The notes under the pieces were generated by a model, which was not told the DNA's origin, did not search any database, and saw nothing but the letters and a program-made list of their open reading frames with translations. Below are positions 1-9,215 of a stretch of DNA of 64,000 bases, one piece after another; within the stretch, counting starts at the first letter, position 1, and the number at the start of each line of letters is the position of its first letter. The stretch spans positions 44,871,013 through 44,935,012 of the forward strand of contig NC_087068.1 in assembly GCF_963678635.1 (NCBI RefSeq). Reading direction: 5' to 3'. This stretch comes from Symsagittifera roscoffensis (taxonomy: Eukaryota > Xenacoelomorpha > Acoela > Convolutidae). The translations under genes and the position numbers were made by a program.

Positions 1-1339
1 GTGTTATGTTTCAATCCACACCAATGAGTCACGCTCTTTTTAATTTAGACTTAGTGTCGCGAATATCCGAGTTCGGACCTGTTTTGTATTAGTCTGGTTC
101 TTTTTGAAAGGCAAGTTACCAGTGCAGTCACTGATACCTAGCCTGTGTATTAATAACCTAATACCTCTCGCTTTTTAGTCTTTCTTTCGTTTACCTAAGT
201 CCTTAATAAAATAATACCCCTCCGGATTGGCACAAATAGGACCCTTCCGGACTGTCAGAATATGGACCCCTCCGGATTTGGACCCCTCCGAGTTAGTTAA
301 TAGTAGACCCCTCCGGATTTGGACCCCTCCGAATTAGCAACTATAAGACCCCTCCGGATTCGGACCCCTCCGGTTTTGTGGAAAGTAGACCCCTCCGGAT
401 TCGGACCCCTCTGACTTTGAAAAATTTCGACCCCTCCGGATTGGGAGCCCTTAGCTCTGTCAAAGTAGCTTTTCGTAGTTTTCTTAATCTCAGCTTATAC
501 CCCTCCGGATACGTTCTGCGTTGCTTTTATGCTGTTTGAATTAACTGGGAAGGGTATAGGGTCCTTTCCTAGACCCCTCCGGATTGAAGTTAAGGCACTT
601 ATTTGACAATTCACACTAACGGTGAAGGGTCTTATCACTTGCCTAATTTCGACTCTATTATGGTTGTCTTGTGCCTTCAGCCCTCCCTTTTTGTCTAGAA
701 CTGTCCTAAGTTACTTAGTTCAATCGCTATCAACTTTTGGTAGAGGTATAAGGGTTTTTCAGAAAAATTTATAAAACGTGAAGGGTGTACCCCTCCGGAT
801 TTGTGTAATTTGCTAAAAACAATCTCAAAAAATTTTCTCGCTCGCTTTTTCGAGTAATTCTCTTTCCTACTAGTAAGTTCAGCTAATTTCTGATCTAATT
901 GTACCAAGATTGACTCGATATGCTCTGTAGTTCCAAAGTTATTAACCAAAACGTCTTTTTTCCAAACTCAAAAATTTTCTCTCTTATAGGTTCCGCCTAA
1001 CTTTTTCCGCAAATCTGGTCCTTTCGACCTAAAAATTATTGATCTGAGCTCAGAAGGCCTATAATCTTCTAGTTCAATGCAAAAGACCCGATCTAAAACG
1101 CTTTTGTAGAAAAAATTTGCGAAAAACTATGCTACCTGGACCCCTCCGGATTGATGAATCCACCAAACCAAACACGTTATGTTCGATTTCTCTGCAACCC
1201 GGAAGGCTTTCGGGTAGCGGGTTTTAAAACTCGTAGATTCACCAGTGGACGTTGTCCGATCAACTATTTTTACTGTCCTAACTCAAAGATTTCAAAAAAT
1301 TTTCTGATTTTATAGTGTTTCTTACTATCAAAAAATGGG
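1..1339. repeat. Dispersed ACCCCTCCGGATT motif cluster
   Basis: Fifteen or so copies of a 13-14-bp motif close to gACCCCTCCGGATT lie here. They are dense between 216 and 440, where they sit about 15-40 bp apart, and sparse afterwards (498, 572, 790, 1140). Further variants sit inside the inverted-repeat arms (about 1,615, 1,850, 4,425). The spacing is irregular, so this is not a simple satellite. All copies in this block have the same orientation. Repeated short motifs next to the end of a long-inverted-repeat element could be subterminal transposase-binding sites, but that is inference. No convincing gene lies here. A minus-strand frame at 695-949 is open for 84 codons but starts at TTG and resembles nothing I know. 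Confidence 0.6.
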
Positions 1340-2430
1340 AAAATTTGGTTTTTGGTATCAAACTAGTTCTAACCACTTCCGAACTAAAGTTAACCGGTTC
1401 TACTTATTACAGTAGTGCAGTTACGATGTAACACACTAACTTAGCGCTTTTTTCCGTTTCAAAAAATATCGATATCTCAAAAATCGCGACTTGTGGGGGG
1501 ATCAAAATATCGCTATTTTGACCCTAAAAACCGGTCTGTTTTCGTTGTTTTTCACTGAAAAACGATATAAGACTATTAATATAGGCTATACAAGTAATAA
1601 TATTAGTAATACTATACCCCTCCGGGTTTGTTTATTATCCGAATTAAGGTGCTTAACTCGGATATTCGCAGTTCGGTGAAGGGTCACTACAGTGCAGCAC
1701 TGTCGAGCCCCCCACAGATTACTATCTTACTTTTTGTACCAAAAGGGATACAAAACTTGTTAACGATACCCAACAGTCGATTGTTGTTGTCGTTGAGCCC
1801 CTTCTTGTTGCTCCTTGTACTGCTTGCCGGATCGGTCTTCACCCAAGACCCTTCCGAATTGAGCGCAAATCAGCTGACCCTTCCGGATTGAGCGCAATTT
1901 ATCATTAACGTGCTTAAATGCTCAAATAACCCTACAGTACAAGCCTCACAAACGGGCTACAAAATTGATCGTAACAATCCTGACTGATATAAATGCCTGT
2001 AACAACAATATATCTATCAACAACAAACGGGAGGGTCGGATAACATCTTGTCTGGGGGGATGATATCTACTGATTTTTTACTTCTTTTTTTTTTACTGTT
2101 TTTAGTTTTTTCGGTTATTTTTTTATGTTTTTTGTTTTTCTTGGGTACCATACCACTTTTTGTTTGGTTTTATCTATATCTTTAAGTGTTTTTGGTCACA
2201 GACCACTCAGGAAATGACGGGACCGCGAATCCCCCCACCCTTCCTGGTTCCTGAATTTTCGGTCTTAACTAGGTTAAAAAGCTATTCACGATAATCCGGA
2301 AGGCTTCCGCGTTCCGAACTACCCTTCCGCCCCGGCGATTTAGGCCTATTAAGGGCGTTAATGTGAGCATCCGCTCGGCGCGGAGTGCTCGTTAACGGTT
2401 CTGCCGCTCATGATGTTAAAAAAGAATAAC
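1340..2430 (+). repeat. Long inverted repeat, left outer arm
   Basis: This segment is the reverse complement of 52,236-53,240. Blocks that pair include ACTATACCCCTCCGGGT near 1,610 with its complement near 52,955, the RLLGIVNKF-coding block near 1,770 with 52,850-52,885, and ATCCGGAAGGCTTCCGCGTT near 2,293 with 52,340. Pairing positions keep a nearly constant sum (about 54,580-54,650), so the arms are collinear with small indels. The arm contains a T-rich stretch (2,070-2,200) matched by an A-rich stretch on the right. Similarity fades left of about 1,340. I judge this arm and the B segment (3,990-4,900) to be one arm interrupted by the nested foldback. Confidence 0.85.
1656..1830 (-). pseudogene. 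Small conserved ORF fragment in the left arm
   Basis: Read on the minus strand, about 45 codons align without gaps to residues of the plus-strand frame at 52,681-53,031 in the opposite arm. The best block contains RLLGIVNKF.IPFGT followed by ICGGLD. Most differences are silent or are clustered substitutions, which is what a once-selected coding stretch would show. In this copy an 8-nt deletion upstream and a stop soon after ICGGLD break the frame. Function is unknown, and no family was recognised. Confidence 0.4.
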
Positions 2431-2449
2431 ACCCAGGAGCGCCATAAAA

Positions 2450-2895
2450 ACATGTATGTAACATTTGCGCGGAAGATACATATCGAGGGAGAACAAAACT
2501 AAGTCCTAAGACGACTGGCTAATGTCTAAACAGAGCTTTGCATGCTTTTCACCGTCTCTACCAAGCCAGTACTTTCGGTGGTCTTTCCAACATCGGGTCG
2601 ACAAAAAACGTTACTGCTTTCGGCCTCGGTCAAAACACTCAAATTAACTGAATTACATGCAGAAATAGTAGGCTCATGGCTGGATATCAGTATCCCCAGA
2701 CCACGAGGTCACTCCTAAAAACAGGTCTACTACTACTTATCGAATTATTATTGTTTTTGTTCAGTAGGTAAAAATCATCATCTCCATCGAAGATGGATCA
2801 ACCCTTTCCCCCAACTCCTAGCTTCTTATTCTAGCAAAATGAATTCAGATGTTAGTTAAATTCAAATCAGGACATGACAGGGAAGCTAAAAGTTC
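2450..2895 (+). repeat. Foldback arm A (inverted repeat family)
   Basis: This roughly 445-bp arm is the reverse complement of 3,543-3,985. Shared landmarks in order are CGACTGGCTA, TCTAAACAGAGCTTTGCATG, ATCGGGTCGAC, GAGGTCACTCCTAAAAACA, TCATCTCCATCGAAGATGGA and CAGGACATGACAG. The variant CAGAGCTTTGCATG is shared by A and A' only. The B and C arms have CACAGCTTCACATG at the same place. A and A' are therefore sister arms of one element. Confidence 0.9.
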
Positions 2896-3542
2896 ATATA
2901 AGATGATAAAAGTTCCAGTCCCGAAATTCGAAGTCGAATAAAGGTAATTTCGTGCATTTTGTAAATTCTGTTCGATGACACTGTAACCATTTTACGAACA
3001 TAGTGCGATTCAATGAGGACATTGACCGGACTGTCCGGGGAGTATGTGACATTCGACCAGAATGGCCAAAATGCAATTTATGCAGACTTCGAATTTTTAG
3101 CAGTAAGCCTTCCGAGTTGATGATTTCGAAGGATTAGCGACGTTATTGGAACGTTTAGCCAAACGGTGAGGGCTAGAATATTCTAGTATTTTAAATTTTC
3201 AAAATTTCGAATGATGACGTCACATTTCGGAGAAATGCTGAAATGGCCATTTTTAACAAAAAACGAGTGAAAAAACAGAACAACAACGTTGGTTGCGCTG
3301 ACGAGAACAACTTGATCGAAATTGAAGAAGTCGAAATTGAAGAAAAACAGCAGCAGAGTGCAGAGAACGTTCCGAGTTGCAACTATTGTGCTGCTACAAT
3401 AGTTGCAAGGCCGTTGCGAACAACGGTGAAGGGTAAAAAATCAGCCCTCCGTGTTATCGTGAATTCGAACTTGAGGAGCTTGATTCACTGGATTTAAGAA
3501 TCCGGAAGGGTCTCGGGACGGAAAACTTTTATTGACTCATAT
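2896..3542 (+). mobile_element. Interior of the 1.55-kb foldback element
   Basis: This is the unique middle between arms A and A'. It resembles, in inverted orientation, the stretch next to arm D (62,170-62,760): GTTGCAACTATTGTGCTGCTACAA near 3,376 against its complement near 62,285, ATGATGACGTCA near 3,211 against 62,470, and the coding block near 2,955-3,110 against 62,558-62,761. The element thus equals one full arm module plus a second copy of the outer 445 bp. No transposase is encoded, so movement would have had to be driven from elsewhere. Confidence 0.75.
2955..3110 (+). pseudogene. Conserved coding fragment (IDR-VRGVCDIRPE type)
   Basis: The plus-strand frame reads VHFVNSVR, then a stop, and then FNEDIDRTVRGVCDIRPEW. 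It aligns with the minus-strand frame at 62,558-62,761. Shorter pieces containing the CDIRPEW core occur near 4,840-4,885 (minus) and 51,454-51,500 (plus). Four arm-linked copies of the same peptide suggest it was part of a gene carried by the element's terminal module. An internal stop makes this copy broken. I do not recognise the family. Confidence 0.45.
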
Positions 3543-3985
3543 GAACTTTTAGCATCCTGTCATGTCCTGACTTGAATTTAATTGATATTTGGATTAGTTT
3601 TGACAAGGATGAGGTGCTAAGAGTTGGGGGGGAAAGGGTTGATCCATCTTCGATGGAGATGATGGTTTTTATCTACTGAACAAAAACAATAGTAATATAA
3701 TAAGTAGTAGCCCTGTTTTTAGGAGTGACCTCGTGGTCTGGGGATACTGAGACCCAGCCATGAGCTCACTATTTTTGCATGTAATTCAGTTAATTTGAGC
3801 GTTCTGGTCGAAGCCGGAGAACAGTAACGTTTTTGTCGACCCGATGTTAGAAAGACCACCGAAAAGTACTGGCTTGGTAGAGACGGTGAAAAGCATGCAA
3901 AGCTCTGTTTAGACGCTAGCCAGTCGTCTTAAGACTTAGTTTTGTTATCCGTCGATATGTATCTTCCGGGCGAATGTTACAGAAG
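3543..3985 (-). repeat. Foldback arm A' (inverted repeat family)
   Basis: This is the inverted partner of arm A with matching landmarks in reverse order. Its outer end (TATCTTCCGGGCGAATGTTAC) abuts directly on arm B, so the two arms touch with only a few bases between them. This fits insertion of the A-A' foldback at the outer edge of arm B. Confidence 0.9.
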
Positions 3986-3989
3986 TACA

Positions 3990-4900
3990 TACTGAAGGAA
4001 AATAAAGCTAGGTTCTGAAACGACTGGCTAGCGTCTAAACACAGCTTCACATGCTTTTAACCTTCTCTACCAAAGCCATTCTATGTGTGGTTCCTTAACA
4101 TCGGGTCGACAAATCACTACTATTTTGGGCTATCGGCCACATCGCGTAAATTAACTTAGTTACATGGAAAAAGAGTGAGCTCATGGATGAGTCTCAGCAT
4201 CCCCAGACCACCAGGTCACTCCTAAAAACATGGTTACTACTTATTATCATATTAGTTTTGTTTTTGTTCAGTTGATAAAAATCATCAAATCCATCGGAGA
4301 TGGATCAACACTTTCCCTCATTTCCTAGCTTCCATCATTTGAAAACGAAGTTTGATGCTTGTTAATTAAATTCAGGACATATCCGGAAGCTGTTAAAATT
4401 ATAGTTTCAGACTTTTCCTGAGACCCTTCCGGATTCTCGAATCCGGACGGAGAGCGGTCTTGTCGTCCTTCTGGAAGGGTAGTTAATGCTCCCGATACCC
4501 CTCCGAATTCCCGGGAATTGCTCAGTAACGATTGTACAGCTACAACCGTTACAATTCGGACAGTCTCGATCGTAATTTCAATATAGGTTTCACGTTTTGC
4601 TTCACTATCGAGAATCAATGTTGCTGTTTTTTAGCGAAAATTGGTCTCTTCTAATTTTCGTGGTTTTCAGTGTTCGCGAAATTTCAACGTTGTGAACTGT
4701 CTTTAATGTCATCCGAATTTTCAAAAAATTACTTCGTCACTACAAATTAGCCTCTCCAAATTCGTCAAATTGCATGATTAACACTGTTATTCCAACGACA
4801 CTGTCAATTCTCTCACTTCGCTGTTACCAATAAAATTTCGAAGTTATCATGCATTTCGGCGCCATTCAGGTCGAATGTCACAATAAATGTCTTTTTTTTA
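3990..4900 (+). repeat. Long inverted repeat, left inner arm (B)
   Basis: The first 410 bp belong to the arm family. The remainder (4,400-4,900) continues to pair with 51,440-51,845. Examples are GGATTCTCGAATCCG (4,431) against the complement near 51,800, TTGTACAGCTACAACCGTTACAA (4,531) against 51,690-51,720, and GGTCGAATGTCACA (4,869) against 51,454. Diagnostic variants (CACAGCTTCACATG) are shared with arm C and not with A, A' or D. B and C are therefore the true ends of the roughly 47-kb interval between them. The minus-strand frame near 4,840-4,885 encodes a CDIRPEW remnant. Confidence 0.85.
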
Positions 4901-5003
4901 TGTTCCGCTTCAGCGGCAGCTTTACCATGGTTACAAACCGACCCCGCACTAATCCTACTGGTAGTCTACTACCTTTTCTTCCCACAAGAGCTGCTGGGTC
5001 TTT

Positions 5004-5474
5004 CCCATTATAGCACCCCCGCGCTTAAAATCAAAAAAAATAGCCCAACCCAAAACTCTCCCATTATAGACCGCCAAATTTTTCTATTATAGCCCCCCTA
5101 AGGTTTCTAATTATACTAATAGGCAGATGACATAATTGATTTCAAAACTCACATTTAAATATGGTTACATTGTATATGTTATTTCAACAGTTTTTGCAAT
5201 ACTTCTCTTTATTTCTTCGAACACTTCCAATTGTTTGTTTTCGCAAAATTTGAGAAACAAGAATTCCGCTAGGTAAAAATCAATCATCCTTCTTTCTGTT
5301 CCGTACATTTTTTATATTTTTGCCATTGCATCTCGCCTAAGACTTTCAATTGTTTGGGTATGTGCCCCAGTTATTGGATCCATAAATAGTAGTGTGAATC
5401 AGATCGGATAGTGTGTATATAGTTGAAACGTTAGGGGGGGTTGCTATAATGGAAAAGGTTGGGGGGCTATAAAT
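5004..5474 (+). mobile_element. Palindromic MITE-like element, left part
   Basis: Three iterons (CCATTATAGCACCCCC at 5,004-5,020, CCATTATAGACCGCC at 5,061-5,075 and CTATTATAGCCCCCC at 5,085-5,099) are mirrored in inverted order. The mirror copies are GGGGGGGTTGCTATAATGG (5,434-5,452), GGGGGGCTATAAA (5,461-5,473) and GGGGGCTATAATGAG (13,703-13,717). The flanks pair as well: CTAAGGTTTCTAATTATAC on the left against GTATATAGTTGAAACGTTAG on the right, and GAGCTGCTGGGTCTTTCCC against 13,717-13,740. The copia element starts at 5,475, between the second and third right-hand iterons, so it interrupts this element. There is no coding capacity. Confidence 0.7.
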
Positions 5475-5729
5475 TGTTGAAATACTCGTCTGTGATTAGT
5501 CAATTTTCAGACATGGTTGCTCAGAACCAAAAGACGCTAAACGAAATTGTAATTGCTATAATCGAGAAAGGAGTGAAATAATATTGACTTTTGACTTTTA
5601 ACTTTTCAAATTGACGTCAAAAATAATGCGGTCAAACAAAGATTGTTGATTTTGACTTAAACCACTTAAATGGAAAAAAAATGATCAGAAATTCTTTTTA
5701 TCTTTAAACATCCAGACGTACTATTAAAA
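5475..5729 (+). repeat. 5' LTR of Ty1/copia element
   Basis: It begins TGTTGAAAT and is about 80-85 percent alike by eye to 13,438-13,687. Shared blocks are CAATTTTCAGACATGGTTG, AAATAATGCGGT, TTTGACTTAAACCACTT and ACATCCAGACGTA. The divergence between the two LTRs indicates an old insertion. The 3' edge is placed just before the primer-binding site and is uncertain by a few bases, because the usual terminal CA is not preserved. Confidence 0.85.
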
Positions 5730-5730
5730 G

Positions 5731-5742
5731 AGGTTATGGGCA
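5731..5742 (+). other. Primer-binding site, half-tRNA-iMet type
   Basis: GGTTATGGGC begins two bases or so after the LTR. From family knowledge, Drosophila copia and relatives are primed by an internal fragment of initiator-methionine tRNA, and the PBS of copia reads GGTTATGGGCCCAG. The match here supports a copia-type internal-tRNA-fragment primer rather than a tRNA 3'-end primer. Confidence 0.6.
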
Positions 5743-5843
5743 ATTGAAGCTTCCAAGCACCAAAATCTTGATGTATTCCGAACAAAAAAACTGCTCATTT
5801 TCAAAGAAAACCCCAAAATTTTCCTGTATGATGAGAACGATTC

Positions 5844-6470
5844 CTAGCCTATGTTGAAGATGATAACCCAAATATAGAATCTGAAAAAGTTAGCAAAGCA
5901 AACAGAGATGCTGTTCAGAGGAAGTTGTATCAGGAAGTCACTATGCACCTCAAAGATGATTGTTTGCAGATGATCATTGCTCAGAAAAACTGGAACGGAT
6001 TCGAAATATGGTATTATTTGCAAAAAACTTTTGGGCAGATTAAAACAAGCCAAATCATTGTGCGTTGGCAAGAGTTTCTGCAGAACATTGTGTTCAAGCT
6101 ACAACCTGCAGATGAAAAGATCAGCGACAACCTGAAAATAGCCCTAGTTCTTAAAGCATTGGCATAAGAATACGACACATTCATAGCTGCAATACAGTTC
6201 CAGCAGATATCGTATCTACAATTGAATGAGCGTCTCCTTGAACGATCACTCGGGGGGAGCTCGAACAAACAAGATACGAGTTCTATGCCCATTGCGGCTC
6301 CAGCGATTCATAAAACTGGCCGAGAACAATGGAGGAACTGAACAAGAAAACAAGAAAACCTTGTACTGTACAAAGTGTGGACTTAACAATCTCATTGCTG
6401 ACAGGTGCTATGCAAAGCAGCATGTTAACAAGCAAAATTCGAGCAACAGTCAAGGAGGTTTCTCTGGGTT
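5844..6470 (+). pseudogene. Copia gag remnant (UBN2-like plus zinc knuckle)
   Basis: A helical copia-type capsid frame runs from about 5,850 (EVTMHLKDDCLQMIIAQ, then KIALVLKALA followed by a stop and EYDTFIAAIQF), and the frame shifts near 6,250. The nucleocapsid zinc knuckle is at 6,363-6,425: CTKCGLNNLIADRC keeps three cysteines of the C-x2-C-x4-H-x4-C pattern but has Leu where His belongs. In an active element this protein would form the intracellular particle that packages the RNA. Stops and a frameshift make it non-functional. Confidence 0.75.
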
Positions 6471-6489
6471 TGCATTAACTGCAGCTTCA

Positions 6490-6714
6490 AATGGGTCGAT
6501 GGATATTGTGATAGACTGTGGATGCACGAACCATATCACTCCAGACAAATCAATGTTCAAGTCGCTTTCTATGTTGGAAGGGGACGGAAGTGCGATGTTT
6601 ATTACTAATGGAGATGGGAAGCAAAAGCTAGTACATGGTGTTGGAGAAGTTTGCCTCCCATTCTACGATCGTAAAAAAGCTAAGTACACGTTTAATCTCC
6701 AGCGCAAATTGTAG
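6490..6714 (+). pseudogene. Copia aspartic protease remnant
   Basis: This follows the zinc knuckle in the same open frame (6,226-6,714). The peptide IVIDCGCTNHIT is the active-site region of a copia-type retroviral-like aspartic protease, whose norm is a D-[ST]-G-A motif. The Asp is kept, but the following residues are Cys-Gly-Cys, so the catalytic loop is altered. The flap-side region (MFITNGDG) follows. The frame then ends at a stop before the GAG-pre-integrase region. Confidence 0.65.
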
Positions 6715-6735
6715 GTGCCGAGCTTCTAATTTTAT

Positions 6736-7070
6736 GTGATATCAGTTTCACTCCTGGTTAAGCAAGGAAACACAGTGATTTTAAACGAAAACCCGCAAAT
6801 ACGTGTGGGAAAACAGAAAGCTTATTTTATTGAAAAAAATGGTCTTTTTTGGTTTAAACATAGTGCAAAAAAGCCGAATATGTCGGCATTGTCCATTGCT
6901 AAGTGGCATGCAAGGTTTTTACATGCAAATTATGAAACATTGAAGAAAACAGCAAATCAGGCAGTAAAAGGCATGGTTATTTCCGCTTTATTGGCAACCG
7001 ATAAATATACTACGTGATCTGAATGTAAGATATCTACGTCTGACATACCTAAAAACCCTCAATTTAGGGC
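6736..7070 (+). pseudogene. GAG-pre-integrase / integrase zinc-finger remnant
   Basis: The peptide KWHARFLHANYETLKK has the spaced His pair of the H-H-C-C zinc finger at the N-terminus of copia integrase (pfam GAG_pre-integrs). A degenerate SECKIS segment after a stop near 7,015 marks where the Cys pair would be. The frame is open for 93 codons and then breaks. Confidence 0.7.
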
Positions 7071-7109
7071 AACATGAAAGTTTGAACTAATTCTACAGTT
7101 TATGGACCT

Positions 7110-7850
7110 AATAGTTTATAGTTACGTTTGTGGACCTTTTCGGGAATCATTGCATGCAAAACAAATATGCAATATCTTTTATTGATGATTTTTCAAGATA
7201 TGCAACGGTATACTTTATGGACTCTAAAGCCGATTCTTTAGTAAAACTACAAGTTTTTCTCAATACGGTAGTCCAACCAAGTTATGTAACTGGATTTACA
7301 CTCAGGTCAGATAATGGCGGGGAATTTAATTCAAGCTAATTTCAAAATTTTTGCAAGAGTAGCAGCATTGCACAGCAATTTACAAGTCCTTATTCTCCTC
7401 ATCAAAATGATATAGCCGAGCGCTATTGGCGAGCGATTTTTGACAATGCACGGGCTCTTTCATTATCGTCAAAACTAATAGAATCTTTTTGGGTTAGGGC
7501 AGTTGATACTGTAGTATACATAAGAAATCGTGTACAAACATCTGCTAATAATGTTGATTAAACACAGTACGAAGTTTTTTTTGGAAAGCAACCCAGTATT
7601 CATAATTTTAAAGTTTTTGGTTGCTTATGTGTATCAAAAATTGAAACCTACCAGCGCAAGTTGTTAACCAAAGGCAAAAAGACGGTTGTTACTGGTTACG
7701 ATGGTTCAAGACCTGCATATATTTTATAAAACTTTGTGAAAAAGAAATTTTATTGCTTTCCGAATGCGACGTTTTACGAACAACAATTCCCATATCTCGA
7801 TAACGGATCAAGGCCCGCAATTGTTTTGCCTTTACCGTCATTGATCGAGT
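7110..7850 (+). pseudogene. Copia integrase core and C-terminal region, tandem unit 1
   Basis: This is an rve-fold integrase. ISFIDDFSRYATVYF carries the first catalytic Asp, LRSDNGGEF the second, and PHQNDIAERYWR the Glu, which completes the DDE triad. The downstream part (VFFGKQPSIHNFKVFGCLC) is typical copia integrase C-terminal sequence. The frame is interrupted by stops (after NVD, and after PAYIL) that recur in tandem units 2 and 3. The first tandem-unit boundary falls inside this domain, near 7,233. Confidence 0.8.
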
Positions 7851-9215
7851 GGGGGCTGTCATAGATTCAGTGGGCGTCAATAATGCACAAACAAGTGCAA
7901 CTGATGCAAATGATTTATTGCCTAATCTTGAACAGCCGTTATCACCGACAGGAGGAGCTACTTCTACAACTATTGATACTTCTCAAAGAGTATCATCAGC
8001 ATCTAGTCCTCATAATGAGCAAATGGAGATTAAAGATACTCCATTCTACTTAGATACACGTTAAATTTACACAACTCAAGGTAATATTGATATATCTGAT
8101 GGCATTGAGTCTTCTCCTCACACCCAACTGCAGACAATCTGCAAAATACTACTTCCCTCACTCGTGACAGTTCGATACATTTTTACCAAATCATTTTTAC
8201 CAAAAAAATTTGATATATCTGATGGCATTGAGTCTTCTCCTTAACTCCAACTGCAGACAATCTGCTAAATACTACTTCCCTCACTCGTGACAGTTCGATA
8301 CATTTTTACCAAAACATTCTACATCATCTAAATCAAGAAAACAATTTGTGAGTGATGAAGAACATTCTACTGCTTCGGGACTTGACATTCCTACAACTAA
8401 TAGGACTGGTCGGATGGTTAGAAGACCAGCATGGCACTACGATTATGATTTTTCTACTGAGGAAAACTGTAATTTTGCAGCGGCTGCTAGCGTCAATGGC
8501 AATGTTCCGCTCAATTATGAGGAAGCAGTTTTTTCAACTGATGCTGAAAAATGGCATGCTGCAATGCATAATGAATTCAATAGTCTTTAAAAAAACATGG
8601 GATCTTGTGGCTTTACCTTCTCGAAAAACATTAATAAAAGGCAATTTTTTTGATATAAAGCGTAAAAGCGATGGTTCAATTGAACGCTTAAGGGAACGTT
8701 TTGTGGCAAAGGGATAAAGTCAACTTTAGAGACAAAATTAAACTTATACTTTTTAACTTACTATTAGTATGACAGATTTGCGTTCATTATTTGCCATTGT
8801 ATCACAACATGATTTTAAAAATGCGACAAATTGATGTCAAAACAGCATTTTTGAATTCTACTTTAGAGGATGAAATTTTCATTGAGCAACCTCGTGGTTT
8901 TGAGTCTGGTGAACGTGATGCATGCAAGCTCAAAAAGAGTATTTAAGATTTAAAACAAGCGAGTCGAATAAGTTTCTAACAAACATTTTATTGGAACTTG
9001 GATACTTAAGAAGCTCTGTAGACACTTGTTTATTTTAGCATCCTAAGAAAATGAGTTTCATTGCTGTCTATGTTGATTACATGATAACTTTTGATGTTGA
9101 CGAATTTTAGTACAAGAACTGATTGCCAAGCTTGGTAAGCGGATTTGTATTGAAGATAAGGGCGCTCCCAAATGGTCCTCGGGAATAAAAGGTCACATTG
9201 AAGAAAAAAAATTTC
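7850..9215 (+). pseudogene. Copia RT (RVT_2) remnant, tandem unit 1
   Basis: A serine-rich linker (7,849-8,340) leads to the RT, starting near EKWHAAMHNEF (about 8,548). Recognisable RVT_2 blocks are RFVAKGYSQ-like (8,695), MRQIDVKTAFLNSTLEDEI (8,820), PRGFESGE, and the active-site region AVYVDYM (about 9,063). The family motif is YVDD, so the second catalytic Asp is Tyr here. Compared with units 2 and 3, this unit has an extra duplicated stretch near 8,190-8,300 (TTTTTACCAAATCATTTTT and a second ATCTGATGGCATTGAG) and lacks 15-20 bp near 8,965. Many stops are present, so it is dead. Confidence 0.8.

Noticed and set aside
1491-1891. Plus-strand frames at 1,491-1,679 and 1,628-1,891
   Set aside because: The conserved reading frame of this arm, judged by the opposite arm, is on the minus strand. 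These frames are shadows and start at TTG.
4325-4618. 97-codon minus-strand frame
   Set aside because: It lies within the inverted-repeat arm, is not kept open in arm C, and has no recognisable motif.
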